Assembly (NCBI RefSeq): GCF_002953715.1
Contig: NZ_CP025012.1
Coordinates: 2,666,001-2,730,000 of the forward strand
Direction of reading: 5' to 3'
Origin: Rhizobium leguminosarum
Lineage (GTDB): Bacteria; Pseudomonadota; Alphaproteobacteria; Rhizobiales; Rhizobiaceae
Length of the DNA stretch: 64,000 nucleotides
The notes beneath the pieces were generated by a model. That model was not told the DNA's origin. It saw only the letters and a list, made by a program, of their open reading frames with translations, and ran no database searches. Shown piece after piece: positions 26,736 to 37,309 of this stretch; within the stretch, counting starts at the first letter, position 1; each line of letters begins with the position of its first letter. The position numbers were made by a program, and so were the translations under genes.

Positions 26736-27081
26736 CATGGCCAAGCGCGTCCTTGTCGTTGAAGATGAAATGACCATCGCCATGATGATCGAGGACATGC
26801 TCATGGACCTCGGTCACGAAGTGGTGGCAACAGCCGCGCGCTTGCCCACGGCGCTGGAGGTTGCCGGCGACGGTCATCTTGATTTCGTCATTCTCGATGT
26901 GAACCTCGCCGGGCATCAGTCATTCCCGGTGGCGGCAATCCTTCAGCAGCGCGGTATCCCGTTTGCCTTCGCAACCGGATATGGGCCAGCGGGTATCGAT
27001 CCCGCCTTTGCCGGCCGACCGGTGCTGACCAAGCCGTTCACAACTGCCGATCTTGCCGCAGTCATCGAAACTGTCGGCTGA
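26728..27081 (+). CDS. Single-domain response regulator
   Basis: A 117-residue stand-alone receiver with the acidic pocket (VVEDE), phosphoacceptor Asp in FVILDVNLAG and Lys in LTKPF. There is no output domain, so it probably acts by protein contact or as a phosphate shuttle for the HWE kinase encoded just upstream. The frame begins at ATG 26728, inside the kinase 3' end; ATG 26737 is an alternative. The open frame upstream is a shadow of the kinase gene. Confidence 0.88.
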   Translation: MNDMAKRVLVVEDEMTIAMMIEDMLMDLGHEVVATAARLPTALEVAGDGHLDFVILDVNLAGHQSFPVAAILQQRGIPFAFATGYGPAGIDPAFAGRPVLTKPFTTADLAAVIETVG

Positions 27082-27188
27082 GACCCAAGAGGGCCGACGC
27101 CCAAGTCCAAGAGCCGCCCCAATGAGACGTGTTGTGGCGGGCGATGGCGCAGGGCTGAACTGGATCCGATCGACACCCTGATGATCGA

Positions 27189-27671
27189 TCAGCGCGGTTG
27201 CGGGCCTGTCAATCCGAGCGCCAGCGTGATGTCGTTGATGATCCCCAGTCGCGCTTCGATCACCGCGATTTTCTCAGGCGTATCGGCACCAAAAGCCTCG
27301 ATATCGATGAACATTTGCTCGCAGCCGCCTGGCGTGACCGTGCCGAACATCTGGCCGGGTTCGTCGCCTATGTTTCGCCAGCTGTGCGGTACATGTGGCG
27401 GCAGAACGACGACGGTTCCCACAGGCGCGTCGAACGCCTCGTCGCCGCATTGGAATCGATAGAGCCCGCGGATGACCCGAAAGACTTCCGTCTCCCGGGT
27501 GTGCGTGTGCGGAGCCGGACCGTGACCGGGCGGCGTGAAGGTTTCCCACATCCCGAGCGCGCCGCCGGTCTCGGCGGCCGTGGCATGGATGACGATCCTC
27601 GCACCAAACGGCGTCCTCGCCACGCGCTCCTTGCCGGGCAAAGAGACGACGACGTTCCTGAAACTCGACAT
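27189..27671 (-). CDS. Cupin-domain protein
   Basis: A 160-residue single-cupin protein. Metal-binding motifs are present: PHTHTRETEVFRVIRG and later PPHVPHSWRN. The ATG at 27671 has GGGAGG nearby. Family members include quercetin dioxygenase-like and sugar-binding proteins, so the substrate is open. It lies on the minus strand just downstream of a broken VOC gene. Confidence 0.8.
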   Translation of the reverse strand: MSSFRNVVVSLPGKERVARTPFGARIVIHATAAETGGALGMWETFTPPGHGPAPHTHTRETEVFRVIRGLYRFQCGDEAFDAPVGTVVVLPPHVPHSWRNIGDEPGQMFGTVTPGGCEQMFIDIEAFGADTPEKIAVIEARLGIINDITLALGLTGPQPR

Positions 27672-27716
27672 ATACACCTCCCTCTTGATTACAGGCTTTG
27701 GGCCACGCTCACGTCG

Positions 27717-28096
27717 TCACCCCTGCGGCGCCGGCACGTCGATCATGGCTTCGATATTGTATCCGTCGGGATCGAGAACAAAGCAGGCATAATAGTTCTC
27801 GCTATATTGCGGCCGCGGGCCGGGCGCCCCATTGTCCACAGCACCGGCTTCGAGCGCGGCCCGATAAAACGCGTCGACCTCCGCCCTGCTTTGGACCCGG
27901 AAGGCAACGTGCAGACGCTCAGAGGCGGCTTGTCGTCGGTGTGCTGTATCTCGAACAGGCTGCCGCCGACATCGAAGGCCCAAAACACGCCCTCCTTTCC
28001 GAAGGAGAGGCGATACCCCAGAGGTTCGAAAGCGCGCTCATAGAACAATTTGCTCTTCTCAAGGTCACCCACTGCGATGGTGATATGATCGATCAT
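27717..28096 (-). pseudogene. Frameshifted VOC (glyoxalase-like) gene
   Basis: The first ~57 residues in one frame (IDHITIAVGDLEKSKLFYE through EIQHTDDKPP) and the last ~65 in another frame (SERLHVAFRVQSRAEVDAFY to FVLDPDGYNIEAMID) together make one complete VOC protein of about 126 residues. The frames join at about 27920-27930, consistent with a one-base loss at that junction (or a two-base gain). It is either a recently broken gene or a sequencing error. Metal-binding positions at both ends look intact. Confidence 0.75.
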
Positions 28097-28330
28097 GCCG
28101 TGCCCTCCCTATCGTTCCAGCGCCCCATCATAGTTGAATCCCGGCAGCGCAAAAACAGACAAAACCACTCGATATCCTGCCAACGCCGCCCGCCGTGAGC
28201 TCTTTCCGGCCGCTCGACCAGCAGCCGGTGCGTCCGCGCGGTGGTACGTTCCGACTATCGCATCGACATCAACTTCGTCATCAGCCCTGCCTTGATTTCG
28301 AGCACGGGTCGATTGACCTGGGGATGACCG

Positions 28331-29482
28331 ATGTCATCCCGGGGAGCCGACGGCATCGTCGAGGACATCACCATCGCGCTTGCTCAATTCCGCCACCTCT
28401 ATGTCATCGCACGGAATTCGAGCTTCACCTACAAAGGTCAGGCGGTCGATATAAAGCAGGTCGGGCGTGAACTGGACGTACGCTATGTTGTCGAAGGAAG
28501 TGTGCGCCGCACGGGTGACCGTCTGCGCATTGCCGGGCAGCTCATCGACACGTCGGCCGGTACACATCTTTGGGCCGATCGTTTTGACGGAACCCTGGCG
28601 AATGTCTTCGATCTTCAGGATCAGGTCGCCTCGAGCATCGTCGGCGCCATAACGCCAAAAGTGGAGGAGGCTGAGATCGAGCGTGCCAAACGCAAGCCGA
28701 CCGAGAGCCTCGACGCTTACGACTACTATCTCCGCGGCCTGGCGGCCTTCGACCGGACGATCACCAACAGATCGGTCATCGACGAGGCCTTGCGGCTTTT
28801 CATGAAGGCGATCGAGCGTGACCCGGAGTTTGCCATAGCCCATGCACGGGCGGCACGCTGCTACGCTACGCGAAAAAGCAACGGCTGGATGCTCAATCCC
28901 GCAGACGAGACTGCCGAAGCCACCCGGCTGGCGAGGAGAGCGGTCGAACTCGGCTGGGACGACGCGGTTGCGCTCACCTACGGCGGATATGTCATCGGTT
29001 ATGTCGGCGGCGACCTCGACGACAGTGCGGCCTGCATCGATCGCGCAGTCTTTCTCAATCCGAACTTGGCGGCGGCGCTCGGCGTCAGCAGCTGGGTGAA
29101 GGCGTGCCTCGGCGAGCCCGATAAGGCCGTCGAACACGCAGCCCTTGCCATGCGCCTCAGCCCTTTGGATCCACGCCTGTTTGCCTGGCAGTTCAACACC
29201 GGGCTCGCGCATTTTTGCGCCGGTCGCTATGAAGATGCTGCCGCCTGGGCAGGAAAATCGCTACGGCACCAGCCGAACTACCCGAGCGCGATGCGCGTGA
29301 TGGCGGCGGGCCAGGCCATGGCCGGGCGGCTTGCGCAAGCCCGCGAAACCATCGCCCGCCTGTGCCTGATGGACCCCGCCCTCCGACTTTCCAATCTCGC
29401 CGACGTACTGCCACCATTCCGGCGACCGGACGATCGCAATCGATATATCGAGGCTCTCAGGATGGCGGGACTGCCGGAGTAG
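28331..29482 (+). pseudogene. 5'-truncated TPR regulator (adenylate cyclase/CadC-like C-terminal part)
   Basis: The 383-residue frame begins inside a known pattern: ADGIVEDITIALAQFRHLYVIARNSSFTYKG belongs to the TolB-like segment that normally follows a cyclase or winged-helix domain. It continues with GRELDVRYVVEGSVRRTGDRLRI and then TPR repeats to the normal C-terminus. The N-terminal output domain is missing; the preceding ~200 bases carry no recognisable cyclase or DNA-binding sequence. No clear ribosome binding site precedes it. Probably a decayed gene, though a stand-alone TPR protein is possible. Confidence 0.7.
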
Positions 29483-29590
29483 CTGCCGCTTCAGCGGCTT
29501 CTTCAGAACGAAGGGGGTCATGCCGGGTTATTGCCGACCCCCTATCGGCTAATTGCGAGACGATGCTGCTTCGTGCGAAATTGCCATGCT

Positions 29591-30127
29591 ATGAAACACA
29601 CGGGCGAAGTTCTCATTCTCACCGGGCCGCCGGGCTCCGGAAAAACCACGACGGCCGAGGCGCTCGCCAGCGAGCCCGGCTCGCCGAAGGTCCATCTTCA
29701 TTCCGACGACTTCTGGCATTTCATCAAGAACGGCGTGATCCCACCCTATCTGCCGGAAGCACATGAACAGAATATCGTTGTCGTCGACGTGTTGACGAAG
29801 GCGGCGGCAGGCTATGCCGGCGGCGGCTACTTCGTCGTCGTGGACGGCATCGTCGGGCCGTGGTTCCTGGAACCGTTCCGGAAAATCGCGGCACCCCTCC
29901 ACTACGTGATTCTGCGTCCGCCGCTCGATGTCGCCATCCGGCGCTGCCGGGAGCGTGGCGGCAACACGCTGACCGATCCCGGCCCTATTGCAGAGCTCCA
30001 TCGACAGTTCTCATCGCTGGGTGCGTTTGAGAGACATGTTCTGTCGACGGATGGGCAAGACAGGAAAGAGACACTGGGCGCGGTTATCGAAGCCGTGCAG
30101 AGCGGAGCCTTCCGGCTGGCGTCATGA
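29591..30127 (+). CDS. AAA-type small kinase/phosphotransferase-like protein
   Basis: A 178-residue P-loop protein with Walker A GPPGSGKTTTAE near residue 12 and HLHSDDFWHFIKN soon after, which resembles gluconate-kinase- or chloramphenicol-phosphotransferase-like small kinases. A later RRCRERGG segment fits the lid arginines. The substrate is unknown. The ATG at 29591 is preferred to the frame extension to 29531 because it lies just ahead of the first strand. Confidence 0.75.
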   Translation: MKHTGEVLILTGPPGSGKTTTAEALASEPGSPKVHLHSDDFWHFIKNGVIPPYLPEAHEQNIVVVDVLTKAAAGYAGGGYFVVVDGIVGPWFLEPFRKIAAPLHYVILRPPLDVAIRRCRERGGNTLTDPGPIAELHRQFSSLGAFERHVLSTDGQDRKETLGAVIEAVQSGAFRLAS

Positions 30128-30273
30128 CGTCAAGCCATCGGCCTTCAGCGCAAACGGGCGCTCGCAGCCCCTTGCAATTCGCCGCTTCCCAGTTCACCGG
30201 GAGACATTCATGAGCCCAACTCATAAGCCTATGCCGATATCACCGGCTAATCGATGCCAGCCTTTGCCCTTAG

Positions 30274-31290
<1,017 letters not shown>

Positions 31291-31365
31291 GCCGACGCCC
31301 CTCAGTCGCCGACCGTAAACCCCATGGTTTGACTTCGACGGCGGTGTCACGGCCCCGAGAAACCC

Positions 31366-31395
31366 ATAAAACCGCCCGCGAGAAAACGCGGGCGG
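31366..31395 (-). terminator. Rho-independent terminator
   Basis: A 9-bp perfect stem (CCGCCCGCG with CGCGGGCGG, 31372-31380 and 31387-31395), a six-base loop and, on the minus strand, a TTTTAT tract right after the stem. It lies downstream of the proline-rich exported protein gene that is read on the minus strand. Confidence 0.8.
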
Positions 31396-31433
31396 CTGCA
31401 TCATCGTGTGGCACCCGCCTCAAGCGCGGATGA

Positions 31434-31853
31434 TCAGTCCTGCCCCTGCAGGCGGTCCATCACCTGCAGCAGCAGATCGGCGCAGGCCTTCATCGGTTCG
31501 TCCTCAGCACATTTGAGATCGATCCGGGTGTTCCCATCCTCGATCCGGAAATGCGCTGCCTTGGACGGCGGTGGCGGTGGCGGGCGATGACCACGGAAGC
31601 CCATGTCGCCACGGAAGCCCATGTCGCCTCTCCGACCATGCCAGCGGTAATCGGGGCGATCTCCCGGCCGCGCATCCGGCCCGCCCATCATCGGCCCGTC
31701 GTCATCAGGAGCAGACGGAGACGGCGGCGGCGGCGAGCCGGGTTCGGCCGCTTCGGGCGGAGTGCCGGCGGATGGCGGAGCGGGCGGCTGTTGGGCGAAG
31801 GCGGTGCCGGCCAGTGCGGCAAGGGCAAGACCTGATAGGAGAAGTCGTTGCAT
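31434..31853 (-). CDS. Proline-rich exported protein
   Basis: A 139-residue protein with a clear signal peptide (LLLSGLALAALAGTAFAQ). A low-complexity Pro/Asp/Gly region follows, containing a short direct repeat (GDMGFRGDMGFRGH) and a run of six prolines. The C-terminal ~45 residues are conserved-looking with two cysteines (DLKCAEDEPMKACADLLLQ). I do not recognise a family. It lies 69 bases behind the OB-fold membrane protein gene and ends at a terminator, so the two form an operon divergent from the two-component genes. Confidence 0.7.
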   Translation of the reverse strand: MQRLLLSGLALAALAGTAFAQQPPAPPSAGTPPEAAEPGSPPPPSPSAPDDDGPMMGGPDARPGDRPDYRWHGRRGDMGFRGDMGFRGHRPPPPPPSKAAHFRIEDGNTRIDLKCAEDEPMKACADLLLQVMDRLQGQD

Positions 31854-31922
31854 GGGAAGCGTTCCTTTCGGAGTTATAGGGCGTGTCTGTAAACACCGCA
31901 GCGCGGCTTTGGTTCATGCCGG

Positions 31923-32393
31923 TCAGGGCCTGTGATCGAAATCTGCAAACCGTCTGTGCGGCGGGCCTTTCGGCGGACGCAGCGCTTCGGTGCGTCCGTC
32001 CTGGCGAACGAGGTAGCTCGCATGCACGAAGCCGTCGTCGAAGCGTCCCTGGACGGTGACGGCTTCATCCCGGGTGACGAGAGCGCCATCCTCGCCGGCC
32101 CGGCCGGTTTCAACAAGCGCCTTGCCGCTCTCGTCCTGCAGCACGAACTTGTTGCCGTAGATCTCTGCGACCTTGCCCTTGATGGTGACGAGGCTGGTGG
32201 CCGGCATCGCCGAAATCGCCACCGGCGTCAGCGGCGCCATTTCGGGCGTGGGACGCATCATCTTCACGGCGCTCGCGCCCCCGGCCGCACCGATGACAAG
32301 CGCCACGGCCGCGGCGATCACGGGAACCGCCAGCCGGCGCCGCACGGGCGTTGCGCGCTCGGCATGTTCGTTGTCCTGGTCTTTATCAGGCAT
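31923..32393 (-). CDS. Membrane-anchored OB-fold-like protein
   Basis: A 156-residue protein with a cytoplasmic basic N-terminus and one membrane span (about residues 22-43), then a periplasmic domain. That domain starts VTIKGKVAEIYGNKFVLQDESG, which resembles the bacterial OB-fold (BOF/YdeI-like) proteins often controlled by envelope-stress or PhoPQ-type systems. It is divergent across 145 bases from a PhoP/PhoQ-like pair, its likely regulator. Confidence 0.65.
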   Translation of the reverse strand: MPDKDQDNEHAERATPVRRRLAVPVIAAAVALVIGAAGGASAVKMMRPTPEMAPLTPVAISAMPATSLVTIKGKVAEIYGNKFVLQDESGKALVETGRAGEDGALVTRDEAVTVQGRFDDGFVHASYLVRQDGRTEALRPPKGPPHRRFADFDHRP

Positions 32394-32538
32394 ATATCTG
32401 CTCCTTGCTTCAGTAATGGCGGCAATCTAGCCGCCCCGCCCCCTCGCCTGCCTGAACCTCTCCGTTCAGATTGAGTTAAGCTCGGCCCGATAGTTTTGAC
32501 CCGTCCCCAGAGATACCCTTCGATGAAAGCCCTGCCCC

Positions 32539-33207
32539 ATGCGCGTACTGCTCGTCGAAGATGACGAAGACCTGAGCGGCCGGATCGCCGCCGTGCTGCG
32601 ATCGGAGAATTTCGTCGTCGATATCGCTCGCAACGGCGAGGGCGCTCTCCATGCGGGCCTGACCGAACTCTTCGATGTCGCCATCCTCGACCTCGGCCTG
32701 CCGAAGATCGATGGCGTCAGCGTGCTGAAGGGCTGGCGCGAGGGCAACCGTAACCTGCCGGTTCTGGTGCTGACGGCGCGCGACGGCTGGCCGGATAAGG
32801 TCTCGAGCTTCAAGGCCGGCGCCGACGATTTCCTCGCCAAACCGTTCAAGGTGGAGGAACTGGTGCTGCGCCTGCGCGCCCTGGTGCGCCGGGCGTCCGG
32901 TCACGCCGCCGCGCGGCTTACCTGCGGCGCGCTGGTCTTCGATGCGCAACTCGGCACCTTCGAGCTCGACGGCCTGCCGCTGAAGCTGACGGCGCTGGAG
33001 TGGCGGGTGCTCTCCTGCCTGATGCTGCGCAAGGAGATGATCGTCGACCGGCGCGAACTCACCGAGCGCGTCTATGACGGCAATGCCGAAGTCGACTCCA
33101 ATTCCATCGAAGTCATCATCGCCCGCCTGCGCAAGAAGCTCGGGGCCGATCGGATCGAGACGGTGCGCGGCCGCGGCTATATGCTGACGGCAGCAGCGGC
33201 GCCATGA
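32539..33207 (+). CDS. OmpR/PhoP-family response regulator
   Basis: A 222-residue regulator with receiver domain (LLVEDDEDLSG, Asp51 in AILDLGLPK, Lys in LAKPF) and a winged-helix DNA-binding domain (ELTERVYDGNAEVDSNSIEVI and RGRGYML). Its last four bases overlap the kinase start (ATGA, 33204-33207). It probably controls the divergent envelope-protein operon. Confidence 0.93.
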   Translation: MRVLLVEDDEDLSGRIAAVLRSENFVVDIARNGEGALHAGLTELFDVAILDLGLPKIDGVSVLKGWREGNRNLPVLVLTARDGWPDKVSSFKAGADDFLAKPFKVEELVLRLRALVRRASGHAAARLTCGALVFDAQLGTFELDGLPLKLTALEWRVLSCLMLRKEMIVDRRELTERVYDGNAEVDSNSIEVIIARLRKKLGADRIETVRGRGYMLTAAAAP

Positions 33208-34580
33208 AGGCTCCCTCCCTCAAACCGAGATCGATCGCCGGCCGGCTGCTGATGTTCTCGGGCATCTTCGTGACTCTGGCGCTCGTTATCGCCGCCATCG
33301 TGCTCTGGCTGGCGCTCAAAACGGTGGTGCGCGAGCAGGTCGACCAGCGCCTCGACACCCAGATCGGCGCCCTTGCCGGCGCAGTGACGCGCGACGCTGA
33401 GGGACGGATCGCCCTGTCCGCGCCGCTCGATGCGCCGCCCTTCGATCGCCCCTCATCCGGCTGGTACTGGCAGATCGACGACGGGCAGCAACGCCTGACC
33501 TCCCGCTCCCTGATGAACGGCACGATAGACGCACCGCCGCCCCGGCAGGATCTGCGCCATGTGCTGATGGGCATGCCGACATCCGGCAGGGGCGGTGATC
33601 GCGGAAGAGGACCGCTCTATCTTCGCCAGGCCATCCGCAGCATCGACGGCATGACGCTGACGATCACCGCGACGGCGCCGATGATTGCCCTCGTCGGCCC
33701 GGCGTTCCGCGCACTCTTCTGGCTGGTGCCCTGCATGCTGCTGCTCGGCCTCGTGCTGATGGCCGGCACGCTCTGGCAGATCCGCTTTGGTCTCAGACCG
33801 CTGAAATCCATGGCGGCCGACATCGATGCCATCAACCGGGGAGAACGCGCCCGCCTGCCGGATGAAGCGACCGTCGAGCTTGCGCCGCTCTCTCTGAAAA
33901 CCAATGCGCTGCTGGTGTCCAACGAAGAGAGGCTTGCGGCGACGCGCATGCAGTTCGCCAATCTCGCGCATGGCCTCAAGACGCCGGTGGCGAGCCTGCG
34001 GCTGGCGCTCGACGAGCAAAACGATCCCGAAGGCGCATTGCGTAGCCTCGCAGCCCGGATCGACAACAGGATCAAGCATCACCTCGCCGCCGCCCGCCGG
34101 GTGATGGCCTCATCGGACAATGTCGCCAGCACCGACGTGGCAACATCGGTCGCTGATCTCCACCGGGCGATCGGCCAGATTCATGCCGAACGCAAGATCG
34201 CCTTCGACACCGATATATCAGAGGGCCTGCGCGTCGCCTGCGACGAAAGCGATGTCGAGGAAATGCTCGGAAACCTGATCGACAACGCCTTCAAATGGGC
34301 CGCCTCCCACGTCACCCTCCGCGCCCACCGCGACGGCCCAACCGCCCGCATCACCATCGAGGACGATGGGTCGGGAATACCGCCGGATCGGCTGGACGCC
34401 GTACTGCTGCCGGGTGTGCGGGAGGATGAGCATGTGCCGGGCAACGGGTTCGGGCTGAGTATCGTGAGCGAGCTGGCGGGTTTGTATGGTGGGTCGCTGG
34501 TGCTGGAGGCGAATGGGGCGGTGGGGTTGCGGTGTGTGTTGTGTTTGCCGGTGGCGGCGGGGTTGGTTCCTGCGAGATGA
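33204..34580 (+). CDS. PhoQ-like sensor histidine kinase
   Basis: A 458-residue membrane kinase with two spans (about residues 13-36 and 168-190) flanking a ~130-residue periplasmic domain, followed by HAMP. The phosphoacceptor region is FANLAHGLKTPVASLRL, and the ATPase motifs are LIDNAFKWA, IEDDGSGIP and GNGFGLSIV. The LAHGLKTP form is typical of PhoQ-type kinases. It is the partner of the upstream regulator. Confidence 0.92.
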   Translation: MKAPSLKPRSIAGRLLMFSGIFVTLALVIAAIVLWLALKTVVREQVDQRLDTQIGALAGAVTRDAEGRIALSAPLDAPPFDRPSSGWYWQIDDGQQRLTSRSLMNGTIDAPPPRQDLRHVLMGMPTSGRGGDRGRGPLYLRQAIRSIDGMTLTITATAPMIALVGPAFRALFWLVPCMLLLGLVLMAGTLWQIRFGLRPLKSMAADIDAINRGERARLPDEATVELAPLSLKTNALLVSNEERLAATRMQFANLAHGLKTPVASLRLALDEQNDPEGALRSLAARIDNRIKHHLAAARRVMASSDNVASTDVATSVADLHRAIGQIHAERKIAFDTDISEGLRVACDESDVEEMLGNLIDNAFKWAASHVTLRAHRDGPTARITIEDDGSGIPPDRLDAVLLPGVREDEHVPGNGFGLSIVSELAGLYGGSLVLEANGAVGLRCVLCLPVAAGLVPAR

Positions 34581-34600
34581 CGACAAGCTAACAAATGGCA

Positions 34601-34978
34601 TCATTCGTTCAGATGAGCTCCACCCGTGACAATGCTGTAGAGGAAGATAGGGTTCAGCTTGTTGCCGATGACGAGCATCGGGCCGGACTGGGTGGCGAAG
34701 CGGACGCTCTGCCTACGCTTCAGAAATTCATCGGTCGGCAGTATCGAAGCGCCCGCGTCACCGATAGAGAATATGCCGTTCGGCTTCTTGAAGAAATTCG
34801 GGACCTGGCCGGCGGAGCCTTCGGGCTTGGCCGTATCGGCGTTCTTCCAGAACAATCTGAGGTCGGCTTTGTCGGCGTCCACGGTACAGACGATGTATCC
34901 CGCCCCTTCGAAGGTCTCCTGCTCGCACTGCGCGGCATCGGCCTGACGCAGGGATGTCATCGTTATGGCCAGCATCAC
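34601..34978 (-). pseudogene. Internally deleted phosphodiester glycosidase-like gene (DUF2233)
   Basis: The 125-residue frame begins with a signal-like region and CEQETFEGAGYIVCTVDADKADLRLFWKN, the start of the DUF2233/NAGPA-like family. It then jumps at NADTAKPEGSAGQVPNFFKKPNG. The middle of the family, including the NGGMY segment with catalytic residues, is missing, and the frame stops soon after RFATQSGPMLVI, before the normal C-terminus. It is therefore a decayed gene with an internal deletion and 3' truncation. Confidence 0.65.
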
Positions 34979-35096
34979 GGCCGCGATCAGCTGGCCGTTT
35001 CAGATAGGTCAACAGTGCCACCCCTCTTCTTCAAATCGCCATCTATCCTGCGTGTTATTGTTGATCAGGGAATCAAAAAATGACCGGTAGCTAAAC

Positions 35097-35705
35097 GTGG
35101 CAGAATCGGAAAAACGTGATGACAAGTTTACGTGGACATATGCAATCTGGTTTTTGCCGTACCTGGCGCAAATTTGGCTATGGTGGCTGGCCCCCAAATG
35201 GGACTGGTGGATCATCGGCCTTATCACTCTCGCGCTGACCGTGATCGCCATCGCCGGTTCCATCTGCATCAACTTGGCGCGGCGGCGCTGGTGGCGTGTC
35301 GTGTCGCTCTTGATCACACCCCTTCCGTGGCTAGTCATTTTTTACATCGTTGCTGTTACCGGCATAACGCCCGACAGCGTTCGATTTGCTTTGAACAAGC
35401 AAGCGTATCTGGCAGAGATCGAACGAACCGATGTGACGAGCGGTGAGCCGCGATTCAGGACATTTGCATTGGACAGTATGTTCAAGGCGACAACATCCAC
35501 GACGCTTGTGTACGATGAGAGTGATGAGATTGCCCTGCCCAGCGGCGAGCAATCCGCCGCCTGGCAACAGCGAACCCAAAAATTGTGCTCGGAAAAGAAA
35601 GAATGCGTCAATCTCTATCCTGGTTCGGACTGGCCTTTCAGCGTCAGCAAGGTTGGCGAACACTTCTATATTGTGTATCAAAACTTCCTTGACGCGTTTC
35701 CCTAG
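35097..35705 (+). CDS. Uncharacterised two- or three-span membrane protein, low GC
   Basis: A 202-residue protein starting at GTG 35097. It is Trp-rich at the N-terminus (AQIWLWWLAPKWDWWIIG), with hydrophobic segments at about residues 15-32, 38-58 and 70-92, then a ~110-residue soluble domain containing two cysteines. I recognise no family. Base composition is lower in GC than the neighbours, and the gene sits between a decayed gene and a repeat-containing intergenic region, which hints at horizontal arrival. Confidence 0.55.
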   Translation: MAESEKRDDKFTWTYAIWFLPYLAQIWLWWLAPKWDWWIIGLITLALTVIAIAGSICINLARRRWWRVVSLLITPLPWLVIFYIVAVTGITPDSVRFALNKQAYLAEIERTDVTSGEPRFRTFALDSMFKATTSTTLVYDESDEIALPSGEQSAAWQQRTQKLCSEKKECVNLYPGSDWPFSVSKVGEHFYIVYQNFLDAFP

Positions 35706-36143
35706 CGACCGATCGTCATTGCCGGGACAAGGCCGGCTGTCCTGCGATCGGCGTCCTGTCATCGGTGCTTCTGCGTCTTCCAGTTTTGCGCTTTCCACCG
35801 CGGGTCGGCTCGCGATCGCGAGGAAGCCGTCGCAAAGACGCGCGCGAGAAAAGCGGTCCGGTTCGCGTAAGGGAGTCCTGTCACGGCCGCCACCTCGCCG
35901 ATGGGGCAGGAAACGCACGATAGCGTTTTATCTCGATGGGATGCCCGCTTTTGGCGCAAGGCTGCTTTCGCGACCTATCCCTGAAGCGTAATTCTCAGCT
36001 CCCGGCATAATGCTCCCTTCCTCAAAGCCACAACCAAGCCCCCTTCCCGATAACCGCTCCCACCGACACGTCTTTCGCCTCGCCTCTGCCTTGTTGCTCG
36101 CGTATCCTGACGCCCGATTCGCCGTCCGCAAACGAGGGTGGGC
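35706..36143. other. Intergenic region with a repeated segment
   Basis: About 440 bases with no gene I can support. Positions 35709-35783 are an imperfect copy of 37552-37618 on the other side of ftsZ2. A minus-strand frame at 35759-35959 has a weak AraC-like stretch (GEVAAVTGLPYANRTAF) that could be the remains of a regulator, but this is not firm. Confidence 0.45.
35709..35783. repeat. Imperfect repeat flanking ftsZ2, copy 1
   Basis: Matches 37552-37618 by eye: both start CCGATCGTCATT-CCGGG, pass through ATCGGC/ATCGGT blocks and end with CTTCCAG. The second copy is a few bases shorter. The pair brackets ftsZ2 and a small downstream gene. Confidence 0.5.
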
Positions 36144-37190
36144 ATGAACGAAGCATCAAAGGAGAGCGCGATGACGGACGCCAAGAGCGGCATTTCTGGA
36201 CTACGGCCGCATATTACAGTCATTGGCGTCGGCGGCGGTGGTGGCAATGCGATCAACAATATGATCGCGGAAAAGCTGGCGGGCGTCGAATTCGTCGCTG
36301 CGAACACGGATGCTCAGGTGCTGGCCACCTCCAAGGCGACGCGCCGCATCCAGCTCGGCGCGAATGTGACGGAGGGTCTCGGCGCCGGTTCGTTGCCGGA
36401 GGTCGGCCATGCGGCTGCCGAAGAGTCGCTCGATGAGATCATGGATCACCTGGCCGGCTCACACATGTGCTTCGTCACCGCCGGCATGGGCGGCGGCACA
36501 GGCACGGGTGCTGCACCTGTCATCGCCCGCGCTGCGCGTGCCGCCGGCATCCTGACGGTCGGCGTCGTCACCAAGCCCTTTACCTTCGAAGGCAACCGCC
36601 GCATGCGGATGGCGGAAATCGGCATCGAGGCGCTTCGCCAGGCCGCCGATACGGTCATCGTCATTCCCAATCAGAACCTCTTCCGCATTGCTGATGCGAA
36701 AACGACGTTCGCCGATGCCTTCATGACGGCCGACCGTGTGCTCTATGCGGGCGTCGGCTGCATAACCGATCTGATCGTCAAGGAAGGCCTGATCAACCTC
36801 GATTTTGCTGACGTGAAGTCGGTCATGCAAGGTATGGGCCGCGCCATGATGGGCACTGGCGAAGCCTCCGGTGAGAGCCGCGCGATGAAGGCGGCGGAAG
36901 CAGCAATTGCCAACCCGCTTCTCGACGATATCTCGATGCGGGGCGCCAGGGGCGTGCTGATCTCAATTTCCGGTGGTTCGGATATGACGCTATTCGAAGT
37001 TGACGAGGCGGCAAGCCGCATTCGTGACGAAGTGCAGGAAGACGCCGATATCGTCGTCGGCGCGATCTTCGACCGCAGCCTCGACGGCAAGTTCCGTGTC
37101 TCGGTGGTAGCGACCGGCCTCGAAGGCGCACCGCTGTCCGCATCCGCGCCTCACGCCGCCGAGCAGGTTCAGACGCGCACGCTGCAGTAG
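36144..37190 (+). CDS. ftsZ: Short second FtsZ (FtsZ2-like)
   Basis: A 348-residue FtsZ that ends just after the GTPase and T7-activation domains and lacks the long linker and C-terminal conserved peptide of the main rhizobial FtsZ. The GTP-binding signature GGGTGTG starts near residue 116 and the T7 loop [13 protein letters not shown] is intact, so it should bind GTP and polymerise. A similar short second FtsZ is known in Sinorhizobium meliloti and is dispensable there. ATG 36144 and ATG 36171 (with AAGGAG before it) are both possible starts. No division genes surround it. Confidence 0.92.
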   Translation: MNEASKESAMTDAKSGISGLRPHITVIGVGGGGGNAINNMIAEKLAGVEFVAANTDAQVLATSKATRRIQLGANVTEGLGAGSLPEVGHAAAEESLDEIMDHLAGSHMCFVTAGMGGGTGTGAAPVIARAARAAGILTVGVVTKPFTFEGNRRMRMAEIGIEALRQAADTVIVIPNQNLFRIADAKTTFADAFMTADRVLYAGVGCITDLIVKEGLINLDFADVKSVMQGMGRAMMGTGEASGESRAMKAAEAAIANPLLDDISMRGARGVLISISGGSDMTLFEVDEAASRIRDEVQEDADIVVGAIFDRSLDGKFRVSVVATGLEGAPLSASAPHAAEQVQTRTLQ

Positions 37191-37309
37191 CGCAGCGGCG
37201 CGATCCGAGCACGACAGCCTGCCGCGTATTTTCAGACGCGCGGCGCTGTCGTGCTTCAATGTCCTGCGCTCCGGGGAAATCGCCGCCATCACCGGTCGTT
37301 GATTCGCGA

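Noticed and set aside
35759..35959. Possible AraC helix-turn-helix remnant on the minus strand
   Set aside because: Only a short stretch looks AraC-like and the rest does not; not enough to call a pseudogene.
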